From contig NZ_CP012154.1 in NCBI RefSeq assembly GCF_001187785.1, forward strand, positions 428,501-492,500: a stretch of DNA of 64,000 nt, read 5' to 3'. The stretch comes from Wenzhouxiangella marina. Lineage in GTDB: Bacteria > Pseudomonadota > Gammaproteobacteria > Xanthomonadales > Wenzhouxiangellaceae. The translations under genes were made by a program, and so were the position numbers. This document shows positions 26,930-36,873 of this stretch, one piece after another (within the stretch, counting starts at the first letter, position 1; each line of letters opens with the position of its first letter). The notes under the pieces are model-generated. The model was not told where the DNA came from. It worked only from the letters and a program-made list of their open reading frames with translations, and ran no database searches.

Positions 26930-28392
26930 GGGGCGACCTCGAGAATGCGGGTTTCGATGTCCACGATGGGTCCGTTCAGTACGAAGAAGGCCAGCACCAG
27001 GACCGCGGTGACGCACAGAGCGGTCACCATCGGCCAGGGCGCTTCACCATGGTCGATCTCGGGCCGTTCGTCCTCGGGCCGGAAGAAGGCGCGGAAGACG
27101 ATCGGCAGGAAGTAGGCGGCGTTCAGGCCGGTGGAGAGCATCAGCACCGCCAGGGTGAAGTAGCTCTCGACCTGGAAGGCGCCGGCGATGATGTACCACT
27201 TCGACACGAAGCCGGCGGTCGGCGGCACGCCGATCATCGACAGGGCACCGATCGTGAAGGCAATCATGGTCAGGGGCATGCGCAGGCCGATGCCGCGCAG
27301 CTGGTCGACCCGGGTCTTCTTCGAGGCGATGTAGATCGCGCCGGCGCAGAAGAACAGGGTGATCTTGCCGAAGGCGTGCGCCACGATGTGCACCGCCGCG
27401 CCGATCTCGGCGAAGGGCGCCAGCACCAGGGCGGCCATGACGATGTAGCTCAACTGGCTGATCGTCGAGTAAGCGAGCATGCGCTTGATCTCGACCTGCT
27501 TCAGGGCGATGACCGAACCGGCCACGACCGTGAAGCCGGCCAGATAGATGAGGTATTTCTCCAGCGGGACTTCGGCCAGGAAGTCCAGGCCGAAGATGTA
27601 GATCACGACCTTGGTGATGGTGAATACCCCCGCCTTGACGACGGCCACGGCGTGCAGCAGGGCCGAGACCGGCGTCGGCGCGACCATGGCGGCGGGCAGC
27701 CAGCGATGCACGGGCATGACGGCGGCCTTGCCGACGCCGAGCACGAACATCGCCAGCAGGATGGCGGCGCTGCCCGGACCCATCAGGCCGTAGAGGATGC
27801 CGCCCTGGGTGAAGTCGACGGTGCCGGCCACGGACCAGGTCCAGATGATCGCCGGCAGCAGCAGGCCGATCGAGGTCACCAGCAGCACGCCCAGATAGGT
27901 GCGTCCACCGGCGCGGGCGGCGTCGTTCTGCTTGTGGGTCACCAGCGGCCAGGTACTGATCGTCAGCACTTCGTAGAAGATGAACAGGGTCAGCAGGTTG
28001 CCGGCGGTGGCCACGCCCATCGCGCCGCTGATGGCGATCGCGAAGAAGACGTAGAAGCTGGTCTGGCGAGGCTCCTTGTTGCCGCGCATGTAGCCGATGG
28101 CGTAGACCGAGGTCACGAACCACAGCAGGCTGGCCAGCAGGGCGAAGATCAGGCCCAGGGGTTCGAGGTTGAAGGCGATCGCCAGGCCGGGTACCGGTTC
28201 GGCCACGGTCAGGCCGACCTCGAAGCGGTCGACGACCGGCCGGATCAGCTGGGTGGCCAGGCCGAACAGGGTGGCCGCCGTGGTCAGGGTGACGCCTTCG
28301 CGGATGTTGGGCCAGCGCCCGGTCAACGCGATCAGTACCGCGCCGATCAGGGGTGTCAGGATCAGCGCGGGGATCAGCAGGTTCGGGTTCAT
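26926..28392 (-). CDS. NuoM/MrpD-like antiporter subunit (second copy)
   Basis: A 488-residue polytopic antiporter subunit. It carries the family features: LLTLFIFYEVLTISTWPLVTH with the conserved Glu, GVGKAAVMPVHRWLPAAMV with the conserved Lys, LLHAVAVVKAGVFTITKVVI, VEIKRMLAYSTISQLSYIVM, and HIVAHAFGKITLFFCAGAIY. These helices form the ion path in complex I and Mrp complexes. The start ATG overlaps the preceding stop (ATGA). It could stand in for the N-terminal, NuoL-like part of MrpA, which is otherwise missing here. Confidence 0.88.
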   Translation of the reverse strand: MNPNLLIPALILTPLIGAVLIALTGRWPNIREGVTLTTAATLFGLATQLIRPVVDRFEVGLTVAEPVPGLAIAFNLEPLGLIFALLASLLWFVTSVYAIGYMRGNKEPRQTSFYVFFAIAISGAMGVATAGNLLTLFIFYEVLTISTWPLVTHKQNDAARAGGRTYLGVLLVTSIGLLLPAIIWTWSVAGTVDFTQGGILYGLMGPGSAAILLAMFVLGVGKAAVMPVHRWLPAAMVAPTPVSALLHAVAVVKAGVFTITKVVIYIFGLDFLAEVPLEKYLIYLAGFTVVAGSVIALKQVEIKRMLAYSTISQLSYIVMAALVLAPFAEIGAAVHIVAHAFGKITLFFCAGAIYIASKKTRVDQLRGIGLRMPLTMIAFTIGALSMIGVPPTAGFVSKWYIIAGAFQVESYFTLAVLMLSTGLNAAYFLPIVFRAFFRPEDERPEIDHGEAPWPMVTALCVTAVLVLAFFVLNGPIVDIETRILEVAP

Positions 28393-29861
28393 GGCTGGCC
28401 TCCGAGCAGGATGCGGGCCCCTTCATAGGCCACGTCCAGGGTCAGTCGCGTATCGATGCCGAAGTAGAAATTGGCGACGATCAGGATCCACATCGGCAGC
28501 AGCAGGCCGAGGCGCGCCTCACGCACGGGAGGCCGGCCTTCGGGTGCCGGCTTCAGCCAGGCGGCTTCGGCCACCTTGCCGATGTACATGACGGCCAGCA
28601 GCGAGCCGATCAGCACGACGGCGACGGCCAGCCAGAGACCTTGAGCGATGGCGGCCTCGATCAGCACCCACTTGCTGATGAAGCCGGCGGTCAGCGGCAC
28701 GCCGATCAGACTCAGTCCCGCCAGCACGAAGGCCAGCATCGTCAGGGGCATCTGACGGCCCAGGCCCTGGAAGGCTTCGATGCGCGCCGAGCCGGTCTGG
28801 TAGATCACCGTGCAGACGCACATGAACAGGGCCGCCTTGATCACCGCGTGGTTGAACAGATGGACCAGGCCCGCGGCCAGGCCGGTGACCGACAGCAGAC
28901 TGATGGCCAGGATGATGTAGCCGACCTGTGCCACGCTGGAATAGGCCAGCAGGCGCTTGACGTTGTCCTGCTCGATGGCCCAGACCGAGGGCAGCAGGAT
29001 GCCGACCAGGCCGAGGATGAAGAAGATTTCACCGTAGGGCATGGACGAGGCGAAATCGACCCCGAAGACGGTGAAGACCAGGCGCAGGACCACGTAGACG
29101 GCCACCTTCGTGGCGGTCGACGACAGGAACACCGTGATCGCCGAGGGCGCGTTGGCGTAGGCGCCGGGCAGCCAGCGATGCAGCGGGAACAGGGCCAGCT
29201 TGACGCCCACCCCGACCAGGATGAAGCCGAAGGCCGCCTGGACGGCCCGCGTGTCGGCGACCTCGGGCAGGCGCTCGGCAAGGTCGAGCATGTTCAGGGT
29301 GCCGGTCATGATGTAGATCAGACCGACCCCGATCAGGTAGAAGGTCGCGCCCAGGGTGCCCATGATCAGATAGCGGAAGGCCGACAGCGGCGCGGCCTTC
29401 GCTCGACCCTGGGCGACCAGGGCGTAGGTCGACAGCGAGGAGATTTCCAGGAACACGAACAGGTTGAACGCGTCCCCGGTCATGGTCATGCCCATCAGGC
29501 CGGAGAAGGCGAGCAGGAACAGGGCGTAGAACAGGCCCTGGTTCTCGGGCACTTCCTGGTTCACGCTGATCCGCGCCCAGGGCAGGATCACCACGGCCAT
29601 CACGCTGACCAGCAGGCCGATGAAGCCGTTGACCGCATCGGTCCGGAATTCGATGCCGATCGGCGGGGCCCATTGACCGAAGGCGTAGCGGATCGGTTCG
29701 TCGATCGCCGCGGGCAGCACCTGGGCCATGATCACGGCCGAGCACAGGGTGGCCAGCATGGCCAGCAGCCAGGGCAGGAAGCGACCGGGCAGCAGCGCGC
29801 ATATCGGTGCGGCGATCAGCGGCACCAGCACGCTGAAGGGCATCAGTTCATTCAGGGTCAT
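28389..29861 (-). CDS. mnhD: Na+/H+ antiporter subunit D (MnhD/MrpD)
   Basis: A 490-residue NuoN/NuoM-like subunit that helps form the cation and proton path. Visible motifs are FNLFVFLEISSLSTYALVA (conserved Glu), GVGVKLALFPLHRWLPGAYA (conserved Lys), FLSSTATKVAVYVVLRLVF, IEQDNVKRLLAYSSVAQVGY, HLFNHAVIKAALFMCVCTVI and GVPLTAGFISKWVL. It directly follows mnhC with an ATGA overlap, the standard mrpC-mrpD order, which supports naming this copy D. Confidence 0.92.
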   Translation of the reverse strand: MTLNELMPFSVLVPLIAAPICALLPGRFLPWLLAMLATLCSAVIMAQVLPAAIDEPIRYAFGQWAPPIGIEFRTDAVNGFIGLLVSVMAVVILPWARISVNQEVPENQGLFYALFLLAFSGLMGMTMTGDAFNLFVFLEISSLSTYALVAQGRAKAAPLSAFRYLIMGTLGATFYLIGVGLIYIMTGTLNMLDLAERLPEVADTRAVQAAFGFILVGVGVKLALFPLHRWLPGAYANAPSAITVFLSSTATKVAVYVVLRLVFTVFGVDFASSMPYGEIFFILGLVGILLPSVWAIEQDNVKRLLAYSSVAQVGYIILAISLLSVTGLAAGLVHLFNHAVIKAALFMCVCTVIYQTGSARIEAFQGLGRQMPLTMLAFVLAGLSLIGVPLTAGFISKWVLIEAAIAQGLWLAVAVVLIGSLLAVMYIGKVAEAAWLKPAPEGRPPVREARLGLLLPMWILIVANFYFGIDTRLTLDVAYEGARILLGGQP

Positions 29862-30226
29862 CGGGCCGGCTCGTCGTCGATGGGATCGTCTTCGCTCAGT
29901 TCATCGTCTTCGATCGAACCGAAGTTCTCGCGCACGCGGACCGCCAGGGCCAGGCCCACGGCCGTGGTCGCGATGCCGACCACGATGGCGGTCAGGATCA
30001 GGACGTGAGGCAGCGGGTTGGAATAGACCTCCACCCCCTCGCGCAGGATCGGGGTCGAACCGCCGAGAATCTTGCCCGCCGAGATGAACATGATGAACAC
30101 GGAGGTCTGGAACAGGTTCAGACCCATGATCTTCTTGGCCATGTTGCCGCGGGCGACAACGGCGTAGAAGCCGATCATCATCAGCACCACGACCACCCAG
30201 TAGTTGAAGTGTCCCAACCAGCCCAT
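29858..30226 (-). CDS. mnhC: Na+/H+ antiporter subunit C (MnhC/MrpC, NuoK-like)
   Basis: A 122-residue, three-helix NuoK-like subunit. It shows YWVVVVLMMIGFYAVVARG, MAKKIMGLNLFQTSVFIMFI and the third helix LPHVLILTAIVVGIATTAVG followed by LALAVRVRENFG. The acidic tail is a few residues longer than in short family members. Its start overlaps the mnhB stop by one base and its stop overlaps mnhD. Confidence 0.93.
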   Translation of the reverse strand: MGWLGHFNYWVVVVLMMIGFYAVVARGNMAKKIMGLNLFQTSVFIMFISAGKILGGSTPILREGVEVYSNPLPHVLILTAIVVGIATTAVGLALAVRVRENFGSIEDDELSEDDPIDDEPAR

Positions 30227-30669
30227 CAGCCTTGCTCCTCGGAGTCGGTCAGCAGCTCGCGCCGGCGGACGAACAGGGTGAAGATCAGCATGACCACGGT
30301 GGCGACGGTGATGCCGATGCCGAATTCGACGGTGATGATGCCGAACTGCTGGGCCGCCTTCGGATCGTCCAGCAGCGGCGTGTACTCGAGAAAATGCCCA
30401 CCCATGAGCACGCCGGCGATGCCGACGGCGCAGTAGAGCATGACCCCGACGAGCATCAGCACGTACATGGCTCGCTCGGGAATGACGTCGAGGGCCGCGT
30501 CCAGGCCATAGATCAGCACGAACAGGATCCAGGCGGCGGCGAACACCACACCCGCCTGGAATCCGCCGCCGGGCGAATACTCGCCGTGGAACTGGATGTA
30601 CAGGGCGAACAGCATGATCAGCGGGATCAGGAAACGCGCGACGATGCGCAGAATGCCGTTTTCTCTCAC
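30226..30669 (-). CDS. mnhB: Na+/H+ antiporter subunit B (MnhB/MrpB)
   Basis: A 147-residue membrane subunit of the MnhB family with four hydrophobic segments. The signature is near the N-terminus: LIMLFALYIQFHGEYSPGGG, then FQAGVVFAAAWILFVLIYG, and a later GVLMGGHFLEYTPLL. It starts with GTG overlapping the preceding stop (GTGA). Its position after the MbhD/MbhE-like gene matches Mrp group 2 and membrane-bound hydrogenase-type operons. Confidence 0.93.
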   Translation of the reverse strand: MRENGILRIVARFLIPLIMLFALYIQFHGEYSPGGGFQAGVVFAAAWILFVLIYGLDAALDVIPERAMYVLMLVGVMLYCAVGIAGVLMGGHFLEYTPLLDDPKAAQQFGIITVEFGIGITVATVVMLIFTLFVRRRELLTDSEEQG

Positions 30670-31223
30670 TCTCGCGACTCCTTGCGGCGCTGCGGCCGGC
30701 GCCGGCGCGTGGCCAGCAACGAGTACACGGCCAGGCCGGCGGTCAGGATCACGAAGCCCTCGCCCAGGGTATCGATCGAACGATAGCTGGCCAGGACCGC
30801 GGCAACGATGTTGGGCACGCCCATGTCGTTGTAGGTTTCATTGATGTAATAGGGCGCGACGTGGGTCTGGATCGGATTGTCGGCCCGGCCGAATTCCGGG
30901 AAGTCGGCGGTGGCATAGATCAGCACGGCGCCGGTGATCACCACGATGGCCAGGGCCGGCCAGTTCGAGCGCGTCGGCGGCGCTTCCTGTCGCGGCACCA
31001 GGGCCAGCAAGGCGAGCACCAGGATGGTCGAGATGCCGGCACCGACGGCGGCCTCGGTCAGGGCCACGTCACCGGCGTCGAGCACGGTGAACAGCGCCGC
31101 CGAGAGCAGGGAATAGATGGCGAACAGCATGGCCGCCGTGAACAGGTCACGGCTGCGCACCACCGCCACGGCGATGATGATCAGGAAGATCAGCAGGCCG
31201 ATGTCGATCAGGGTTTCGATGAC
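30666..31223 (-). CDS. MrpA C-terminal-like subunit (DUF4040/MbhD plus MbhE-type)
   Basis: The product, about 185 residues, combines a MbhD-like segment (SRDLFTAAMLFAIYSLLSAA then LFTVLDAGDVALTEAAVGAG) with a MbhE-like segment ending MGVPNIVAAVLASYRSIDT and LGEGFVILTAGLAVYSLLA. In Mrp systems these two modules form the end of MrpA; here they are a separate gene. The family N-terminus (I-E-T-L-I-D) has no ATG, GTG or TTG: the position where Met is expected reads GTC, followed by ATC. Translation may use a rare start coupled to the mnhG stop, so the start is uncertain. Confidence 0.85.
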   Translation of the reverse strand, partial: VIETLIDIGLLIFLIIIAVAVVRSRDLFTAAMLFAIYSLLSAALFTVLDAGDVALTEAAVGAGISTILVLALLALVPRQEAPPTRSNWPALAIVVITGAVLIYATADFPEFGRADNPIQTHVAPYYINETYNDMGVPNIVAAVLASYRSIDTLGEGFVILTAGLAVYSLLATRRRRPQRRKESRE

Positions 31224-31546
31224 GGCGTCCTCCGGGTTTCGGCGTCGACCTTCGGCTCCACACCGTCGACCAGGGCCGCGCGCGCCAGGGCATGGCTGGC
31301 GGTCGGTGCGGTGAACAGCAGGAACAGCAGAATCAGCGCCAGCTTGAGGGTCAGGATGCTGAAGCCCGCCTGCAGGATCAGGCCGCCGACGATCAGCAGG
31401 GCGCACAGGGTGTCGGCCACGCCGGCCGCATGCAGTCGCGTGTAGAAGTCGGGGAAGCGGACCAGGCCGAGACCGCCGATCACTCCGAAGGCGCCGCCGG
31501 TCAGCAGCAGGATCCAGGACAGGATGTCGATCGCCAGCTCAGCCAT
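31208..31546 (-). CDS. mnhG: Na+/H+ antiporter subunit G (MnhG/MrpG)
   Basis: A 112-residue subunit with three membrane helices. It shows ILSWILLLTGGAFGVIGGLG, the family motif LVRFPDFYTRLHAAGVADTL, then ALLIVGGLILQAG and a third helix rich in Leu followed by TAPTASHALARAALVDG. The start at 31546 lies inside the end of mnhF (eight-base overlap). Its 3' end overlaps the beginning of the MbhD/E-like gene by about 15 bases. Confidence 0.92.
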   Translation of the reverse strand: MAELAIDILSWILLLTGGAFGVIGGLGLVRFPDFYTRLHAAGVADTLCALLIVGGLILQAGFSILTLKLALILLFLLFTAPTASHALARAALVDGVEPKVDAETRRTPSSKP

Positions 31547-31832
31547 CGGTGATGTCTCCTTCGCCGGCTTCACCGAGGTCGCCCATCTTGACGAGCTTGA
31601 GCACGGCGACCACGGCGATGAAGTTGATCAGGGCGTAGACCAGGGCAACGTCGACCAGGTCGGCGTGCCCGGTGATCAGGGTGATCAGGGCGACCACCAG
31701 CACGGTCTTCGTGCCGAACACGTTCACGGCCAGGATGCGGTCGTAGATGGTCGGGCCCTTGAGGGCTCGAGCCAGTGCCAGGGCCATGGTCGTGAAGACC
31801 AGCAGAGTGGTCAGGACAAGCACGGTGTTCAT
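31539..31832 (-). CDS. mnhF: Na+/H+ antiporter subunit F (MnhF/MrpF)
   Basis: A 97-residue three-helix subunit. It has ALARALKGPTIYDRILAVNV with the conserved P-x-x-x-D-R-I-L-A-x-N motif, FGTKTVLVVALITLITGHAD and VDVALVYALINFIAVVAVLK. It lies three bases after the mnhE stop and overlaps mnhG, in the order E-F-G seen in Mrp operons. Confidence 0.93.
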   Translation of the reverse strand: MNTVLVLTTLLVFTTMALALARALKGPTIYDRILAVNVFGTKTVLVVALITLITGHADLVDVALVYALINFIAVVAVLKLVKMGDLGEAGEGDITDG

Positions 31833-31835
31833 GGA

Positions 31836-32321
31836 CTACTTTGCCCCTTGGTCGTGTTGTTCGAGCCAGGCGATGCGTGCGGCCATGTGGCCGGCTTGCA
31901 GATCCTCGGCCGAGCCCGCGTCGAGCACGTGTGCGGTCAACTCATCGGGTTCGAGCTGGAGCGTCACGGTGCCCGGTGTCAGGGTGCAGGAGTTGGCATA
32001 GGTGACCTTGGCGACCTTGCTCTCGAGCGGCACCGGCACGCGTACGATCTGCGGACGGATCCGAGCCGGATTCAGGACCAGCTTGGCAACCGTCAAATTG
32101 GCCTTGATGATCTGGCCGACCAGCCAGGCCCAGTAGACCGGCAGGCGCCAGGAGTACAGCGCAGGGTTGTGCTCTACGCCCACCACGTCCATCCGTCGCG
32201 ATAGCCAGACCACCACGAGGACCGATGCGGCACCGAGCATGAACATCAGCGGCTTGTAGACACCGGAGATGCCGAGCCACAGGGCGGCCAACAACAGAGA
32301 GAGTGAGATTAGGTAGCGCAT
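31836..32321 (-). CDS. mnhE: Na+/H+ antiporter subunit E (MnhE/MrpE)
   Basis: A 161-residue subunit and the first gene of the operon. It has two N-terminal helices (about residues 3-40), LPVYWAWLVGQIIKANLTVA, VRVPVPLESKVAKVTYANS and the motif LTPGTVTLQLEPDELTAHVL, then an amphipathic tail. The promoter should lie in the AT-rich 128-base gap shared with the divergent AAA+ gene. Operon order E-F-G-(A-tail)-B-C-D-D2-small-D3 differs from the classical A-B-C-D-E-F-G order. Confidence 0.92.
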   Translation of the reverse strand: MRYLISLSLLLAALWLGISGVYKPLMFMLGAASVLVVVWLSRRMDVVGVEHNPALYSWRLPVYWAWLVGQIIKANLTVAKLVLNPARIRPQIVRVPVPLESKVAKVTYANSCTLTPGTVTLQLEPDELTAHVLDAGSAEDLQAGHMAARIAWLEQHDQGAK

Positions 32322-32449
32322 AAGCCGTCAATATTACCAACACCGATGTGATTATCCAAAACATTCGGACCCGTTTCGGCCCCGGTCTCGGGCACAATGA
32401 AGGGCGATCCGAGGGGGATTCTTATTAATAGATCGATGGAGCTTGAGAC

Positions 32450-33967
32450 TTGAAGGAGCTGGATTTTCTGCCCGATGCGCCGGTCAACCCGGCCGAGCTG
32501 GCCTCACTGGCCTCGATGATCCGGGCCGGCACCCCCCTGATCGTGATCGAGAGCCATGATGAGCCGCATGCGCATGCGCTGTTCATGGCCCTCCGGCACC
32601 AGATGCACCGACCGGTCCTGATCTGGACGGCCACGCGGGGCCTGGTGCGGGCCGACCGGGATCTGGTGATGGCCCCGGACTTCGCGGATGCCGGCAAGGC
32701 GCTGGCCCATATCGCCCAGCGCAGCGATCGGGCCCTCGTCCTGCTGATGGACTTCCACCCCTACCTGGACGACCCGGTGATCGTGCGCCAGCTCCGTGAG
32801 ATCGGGCGCCGCGCCGACGACCGACAGGCACCGACCGTGGTGCTGATCAGTCCCGAGATCACGCTTCCGCCGGAGCTGACCGCCCTGTCCCGGCGCTTCG
32901 ACCTGCAGGCCCCCGAGCCCGCCACCCTCGAAGCCATGGTGCGCGCGGAGGCAAGCCGCTGGGGCAACGAGCGTGGCCTGAAGCCCGCCGAGATCTGCGA
33001 AGAGGCTCTGGTGCAGCTGATCAACAACCTGCAGGGCCTGACGATGAAGGATGCCCGTCGCCTGGCCCGCAATGCCATCTTCGACGATGGCGTGCTCGAT
33101 CACAGCGATCTGAAGCCGGTGATGCAGGCCAAGTTCGAATTGCTCGATCCCGGGGGCGTGCTGAACTTCGAGCTGGAAACCGCCCGCTTCAGCGAGGTGG
33201 CCGGTCTCGCCAATCTGCGTCGCTGGCTGGAGCTGCGGGCCGGCGTTTTCCGCTCGGCCGAGGCGCCGCCGGGGCTCGATCCACCGCGGGGGATGCTGCT
33301 GTTGGGGGTCCAGGGCTGCGGCAAGTCCCTGGCGGCACGCGCCGCGGCCGGCCTGTTCGGGGTGCCCTTGCTGCACCTCGACTTCGCGACCCTGTTCGAT
33401 CGCTACCACGGCCAGAGCGAGCGCAACCTTCGTCAATCCCTCAAGGCGGCCGAACTGATGGCGCCCTGTGTGATGTGGATCGACGAGATCGAGAAGGGCC
33501 TGGCGACCTCGGACAGCGACGGCGGAACCTCGCGGCGGATGCTCGGGAGTTTCCTGACCTGGCTGTCCGAGCATCGCTCGCGAGTGTTCGTGGCGGCCAC
33601 CGCCAACGACATCAGTCGCCTGCCGCCCGAGTTGATGCGCAAGGGACGCTTCGACGAGGTGTTCTTCGTCGATCTGCCGGAGCGCGCCACCCGGGCCGAG
33701 ATCATGGCGATCCACCTTCGCCGGCGCGAGCTCAAGCCCGAGCTCTATCCCCTCGATCGTCTGGCCGAAGCCACGGAAGGGTTTTCCGGCGCGGAGCTCG
33801 AACACCTGGTCGTCTCCGCGCTGTACGTGGCCCATGCCCAGGGCGTGACCCTGGCCATGGAGCATCTGAGCGAGGAACTCGCCCGGACGCGACCCCTGTC
33901 GGTCCTTCGGGGCGAGTCGATCGCGTCGCTCCGAGCCTGGGCGAGGGAGCGGGCCGTGCCCGCATGA
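32450..33967 (+). CDS. Ycf46-like AAA+ ATPase
   Basis: A 505-residue cytoplasmic AAA+ protein. The N-terminal half (about 1-230) is a degenerate nucleotide-binding-like region; the C-terminal half is the AAA+ module with Walker A GVQGCGKSLAARA (about residues 284-291), Walker B CVMWIDEIEKGL, sensor region FVAATANDISRLPPELMRKG with the arginine finger RFDEVFF, and a helical lid. This layout fits the Ycf46 family, whose role is poorly known in bacteria and linked to CO2 use in cyanobacteria. The start is a TTG at 32450 with GGAG eight bases before it. It is divergent from the Mrp operon. Confidence 0.85.
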   Translation: MKELDFLPDAPVNPAELASLASMIRAGTPLIVIESHDEPHAHALFMALRHQMHRPVLIWTATRGLVRADRDLVMAPDFADAGKALAHIAQRSDRALVLLMDFHPYLDDPVIVRQLREIGRRADDRQAPTVVLISPEITLPPELTALSRRFDLQAPEPATLEAMVRAEASRWGNERGLKPAEICEEALVQLINNLQGLTMKDARRLARNAIFDDGVLDHSDLKPVMQAKFELLDPGGVLNFELETARFSEVAGLANLRRWLELRAGVFRSAEAPPGLDPPRGMLLLGVQGCGKSLAARAAAGLFGVPLLHLDFATLFDRYHGQSERNLRQSLKAAELMAPCVMWIDEIEKGLATSDSDGGTSRRMLGSFLTWLSEHRSRVFVAATANDISRLPPELMRKGRFDEVFFVDLPERATRAEIMAIHLRRRELKPELYPLDRLAEATEGFSGAELEHLVVSALYVAHAQGVTLAMEHLSEELARTRPLSVLRGESIASLRAWARERAVPA

Positions 33968-33974
33968 CGGTGCC

Positions 33975-34006
33975 TTGATGCAATGCGCCGCGCCCTGCGG
34001 TACACT
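33975..34006 (+). promoter_or_regulatory. Candidate promoter for metK
   Basis: TTGATG and TACACT lie 20 bases apart, followed by an AT-rich TATATA stretch that could supply an alternative -10. The spacing is longer than ideal. No known SAM-type riboswitch fold was recognised in the short leader that follows. Confidence 0.35.
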
Positions 34007-34045
34007 ATATATCTCTCTATCCTGATCAAAAGATACATTCCGACC

Positions 34046-35263
<1,218 letters not shown>

Positions 35264-35305
35264 TCTCAAGCCTTCAACCCATACCGAATTCGAAAGAGGA
35301 CTCCA

Positions 35306-36766
35306 ATGAGCGCCAACCCCGAAACCCAAGCGAAGAGCGTGCTCTTCGACGACAGCATCGCGCCGACCGACAAGGACTACTGCGTTGCCGACGAAAGCCT
35401 GGCGGCCTTCGGTCGCAAGGAGATCGAAATCGCCGAGACCGAAATGCCCGGTCTGGTGCAGACCCGTCAGGAATTCGCGGCCGACAAGCCGCTGAAAGGT
35501 GCCCGCATTGCCGGCAGCCTGCACATGACCATCCAGACCGCCGTCCTGATCGAGACCCTGGTCGAGCTCGGCGCCGATGTGCGCTGGGCCTCCTGCAACA
35601 TCTACTCGACCCAGGACCACGCGGCAGCGGCGATGGTCGCTCGCGGGATTCCCGTGTTCGCCTTCAAGGGCGAGAATCTGGTCGAGTACTGGGAGTTCAC
35701 GCACCGCATCTTCCAGTGGCCGAATGGCGAAACCGCCAACATGATCCTGGACGATGGCGGTGATGCCACCCTGCTTCTGAACCTGGGTGCCCAGGCCGAA
35801 GAAGATCCCTCGATCCTGGACAACCCGGGCAGCGAAGAGGAACGGGCCCTGTTCGCTTCGATCAAGAAGCGCCTGAGCAGCAACCCGGGTTGGTACAGCG
35901 AAGCGCTGAAATCGATCCAGGGCGTGACCGAGGAGACCACCACCGGGGTCAACCGTCTGTACCGCATGCAGAAGGAAGGCAGCCTGAAGTTCCCGGCGAT
36001 CAACGTCAACGACTCGGTGACCAAGTCGAAGTTCGACAACCTCTATGGCTGCCGTGAGTCCTTGGTCGACGCGATCAAGCGCGCCACCGATGTGATGATC
36101 GCCGGCAAGACCGCCATCGTCTGTGGCTACGGTGATGTCGGCAAGGGTTCGGCCCAGTCCCTGCGAGCCCTGTCGGCCAACGTCTGGGTGACCGAGGTCG
36201 ATCCGATCTGCGCCCTGCAGGCCGCCATGGAAGGCTACAAGGTGGTCAACATCGACGATGAAGGCGTGCTGGAAGCGGCCGACATCGTGGTCACCGCCAC
36301 GGGCAACTACAACGTGATCACCCACGACCACATGATGCGCATGAAGGACGAGACCATCGTCTGCAATATCGGTCACTTCGACAACGAGATCGACGTGGCC
36401 AGCATCGAGAAGTACGAGTGGGACGAGATCAAGCCCCAGGTCGATCACATCACCTTCCCGAACGGCAAGCGGATCATCCTGCTGGCGCGCGGTCGCCTGG
36501 TGAACCTCGGCTGCGCCACGGGGCATCCGAGCTTCGTCATGTCGAACTCCTTCACCAACCAGACCCTGGCTCAGATCGAGCTGTGGAAGAACGGTGATCG
36601 CTACGACAACGAGGTCTACGTCCTGCCGAAGCACCTCGACGAGAAGGTCGCCCGCCTCCACCTGGCCCGCATCGGTGCGCGCCTGACCCAGCTCAAGCCG
36701 GAGCAGGCCGATTACATCGGTGTGGCCGTCGAAGGTCCCTACAAGCCCGAGCACTACCGCTACTGA
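35306..36766 (+). CDS. ahcY: Adenosylhomocysteinase
   Basis: AhcY hydrolyses S-adenosylhomocysteine to adenosine and homocysteine with bound NAD, removing the inhibitor formed by methyltransferases. The 486-residue protein has [34 protein letters not shown], the NAD-binding [20 protein letters not shown] and the C-terminal [15 protein letters not shown]. It contains the insertion typical of the longer bacterial/plant-type enzymes. An AGAGGA site precedes the ATG. It lies 42 bases after metK, and a hairpin follows before metF. Confidence 0.98.
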   Translation: MSANPETQAKSVLFDDSIAPTDKDYCVADESLAAFGRKEIEIAETEMPGLVQTRQEFAADKPLKGARIAGSLHMTIQTAVLIETLVELGADVRWASCNIYSTQDHAAAAMVARGIPVFAFKGENLVEYWEFTHRIFQWPNGETANMILDDGGDATLLLNLGAQAEEDPSILDNPGSEEERALFASIKKRLSSNPGWYSEALKSIQGVTEETTTGVNRLYRMQKEGSLKFPAINVNDSVTKSKFDNLYGCRESLVDAIKRATDVMIAGKTAIVCGYGDVGKGSAQSLRALSANVWVTEVDPICALQAAMEGYKVVNIDDEGVLEAADIVVTATGNYNVITHDHMMRMKDETIVCNIGHFDNEIDVASIEKYEWDEIKPQVDHITFPNGKRIILLARGRLVNLGCATGHPSFVMSNSFTNQTLAQIELWKNGDRYDNEVYVLPKHLDEKVARLHLARIGARLTQLKPEQADYIGVAVEGPYKPEHYRY

Positions 36767-36780
36767 TTGCTCGGCGATTC

Positions 36781-36816
36781 GATGGCGGGTCCCTCGTGGG
36801 CCCGCCATCCGCTTTC
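36781..36816 (+). terminator. Hairpin terminator after ahcY
   Basis: GATGGCGGG and CCCGCCATC form a perfect 9-bp stem, with further G-C pairing inside the 11-base loop, and a short T-run follows. It could end metK-ahcY transcripts or attenuate reading into metF. Confidence 0.6.
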
Positions 36817-36873
36817 CCGGGGCGGTGATCGAAGGCGTCGATCACCCGCTTCGTTGCCGGAGTCTCCCGCGCC

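Noticed and set aside
28353-30008. A 551-codon plus-strand frame rich in His, Gln and Asp opposite the Mrp genes.
   Set aside because: It is antisense to conserved membrane subunits; the unusual composition is the complement of hydrophobic codons.
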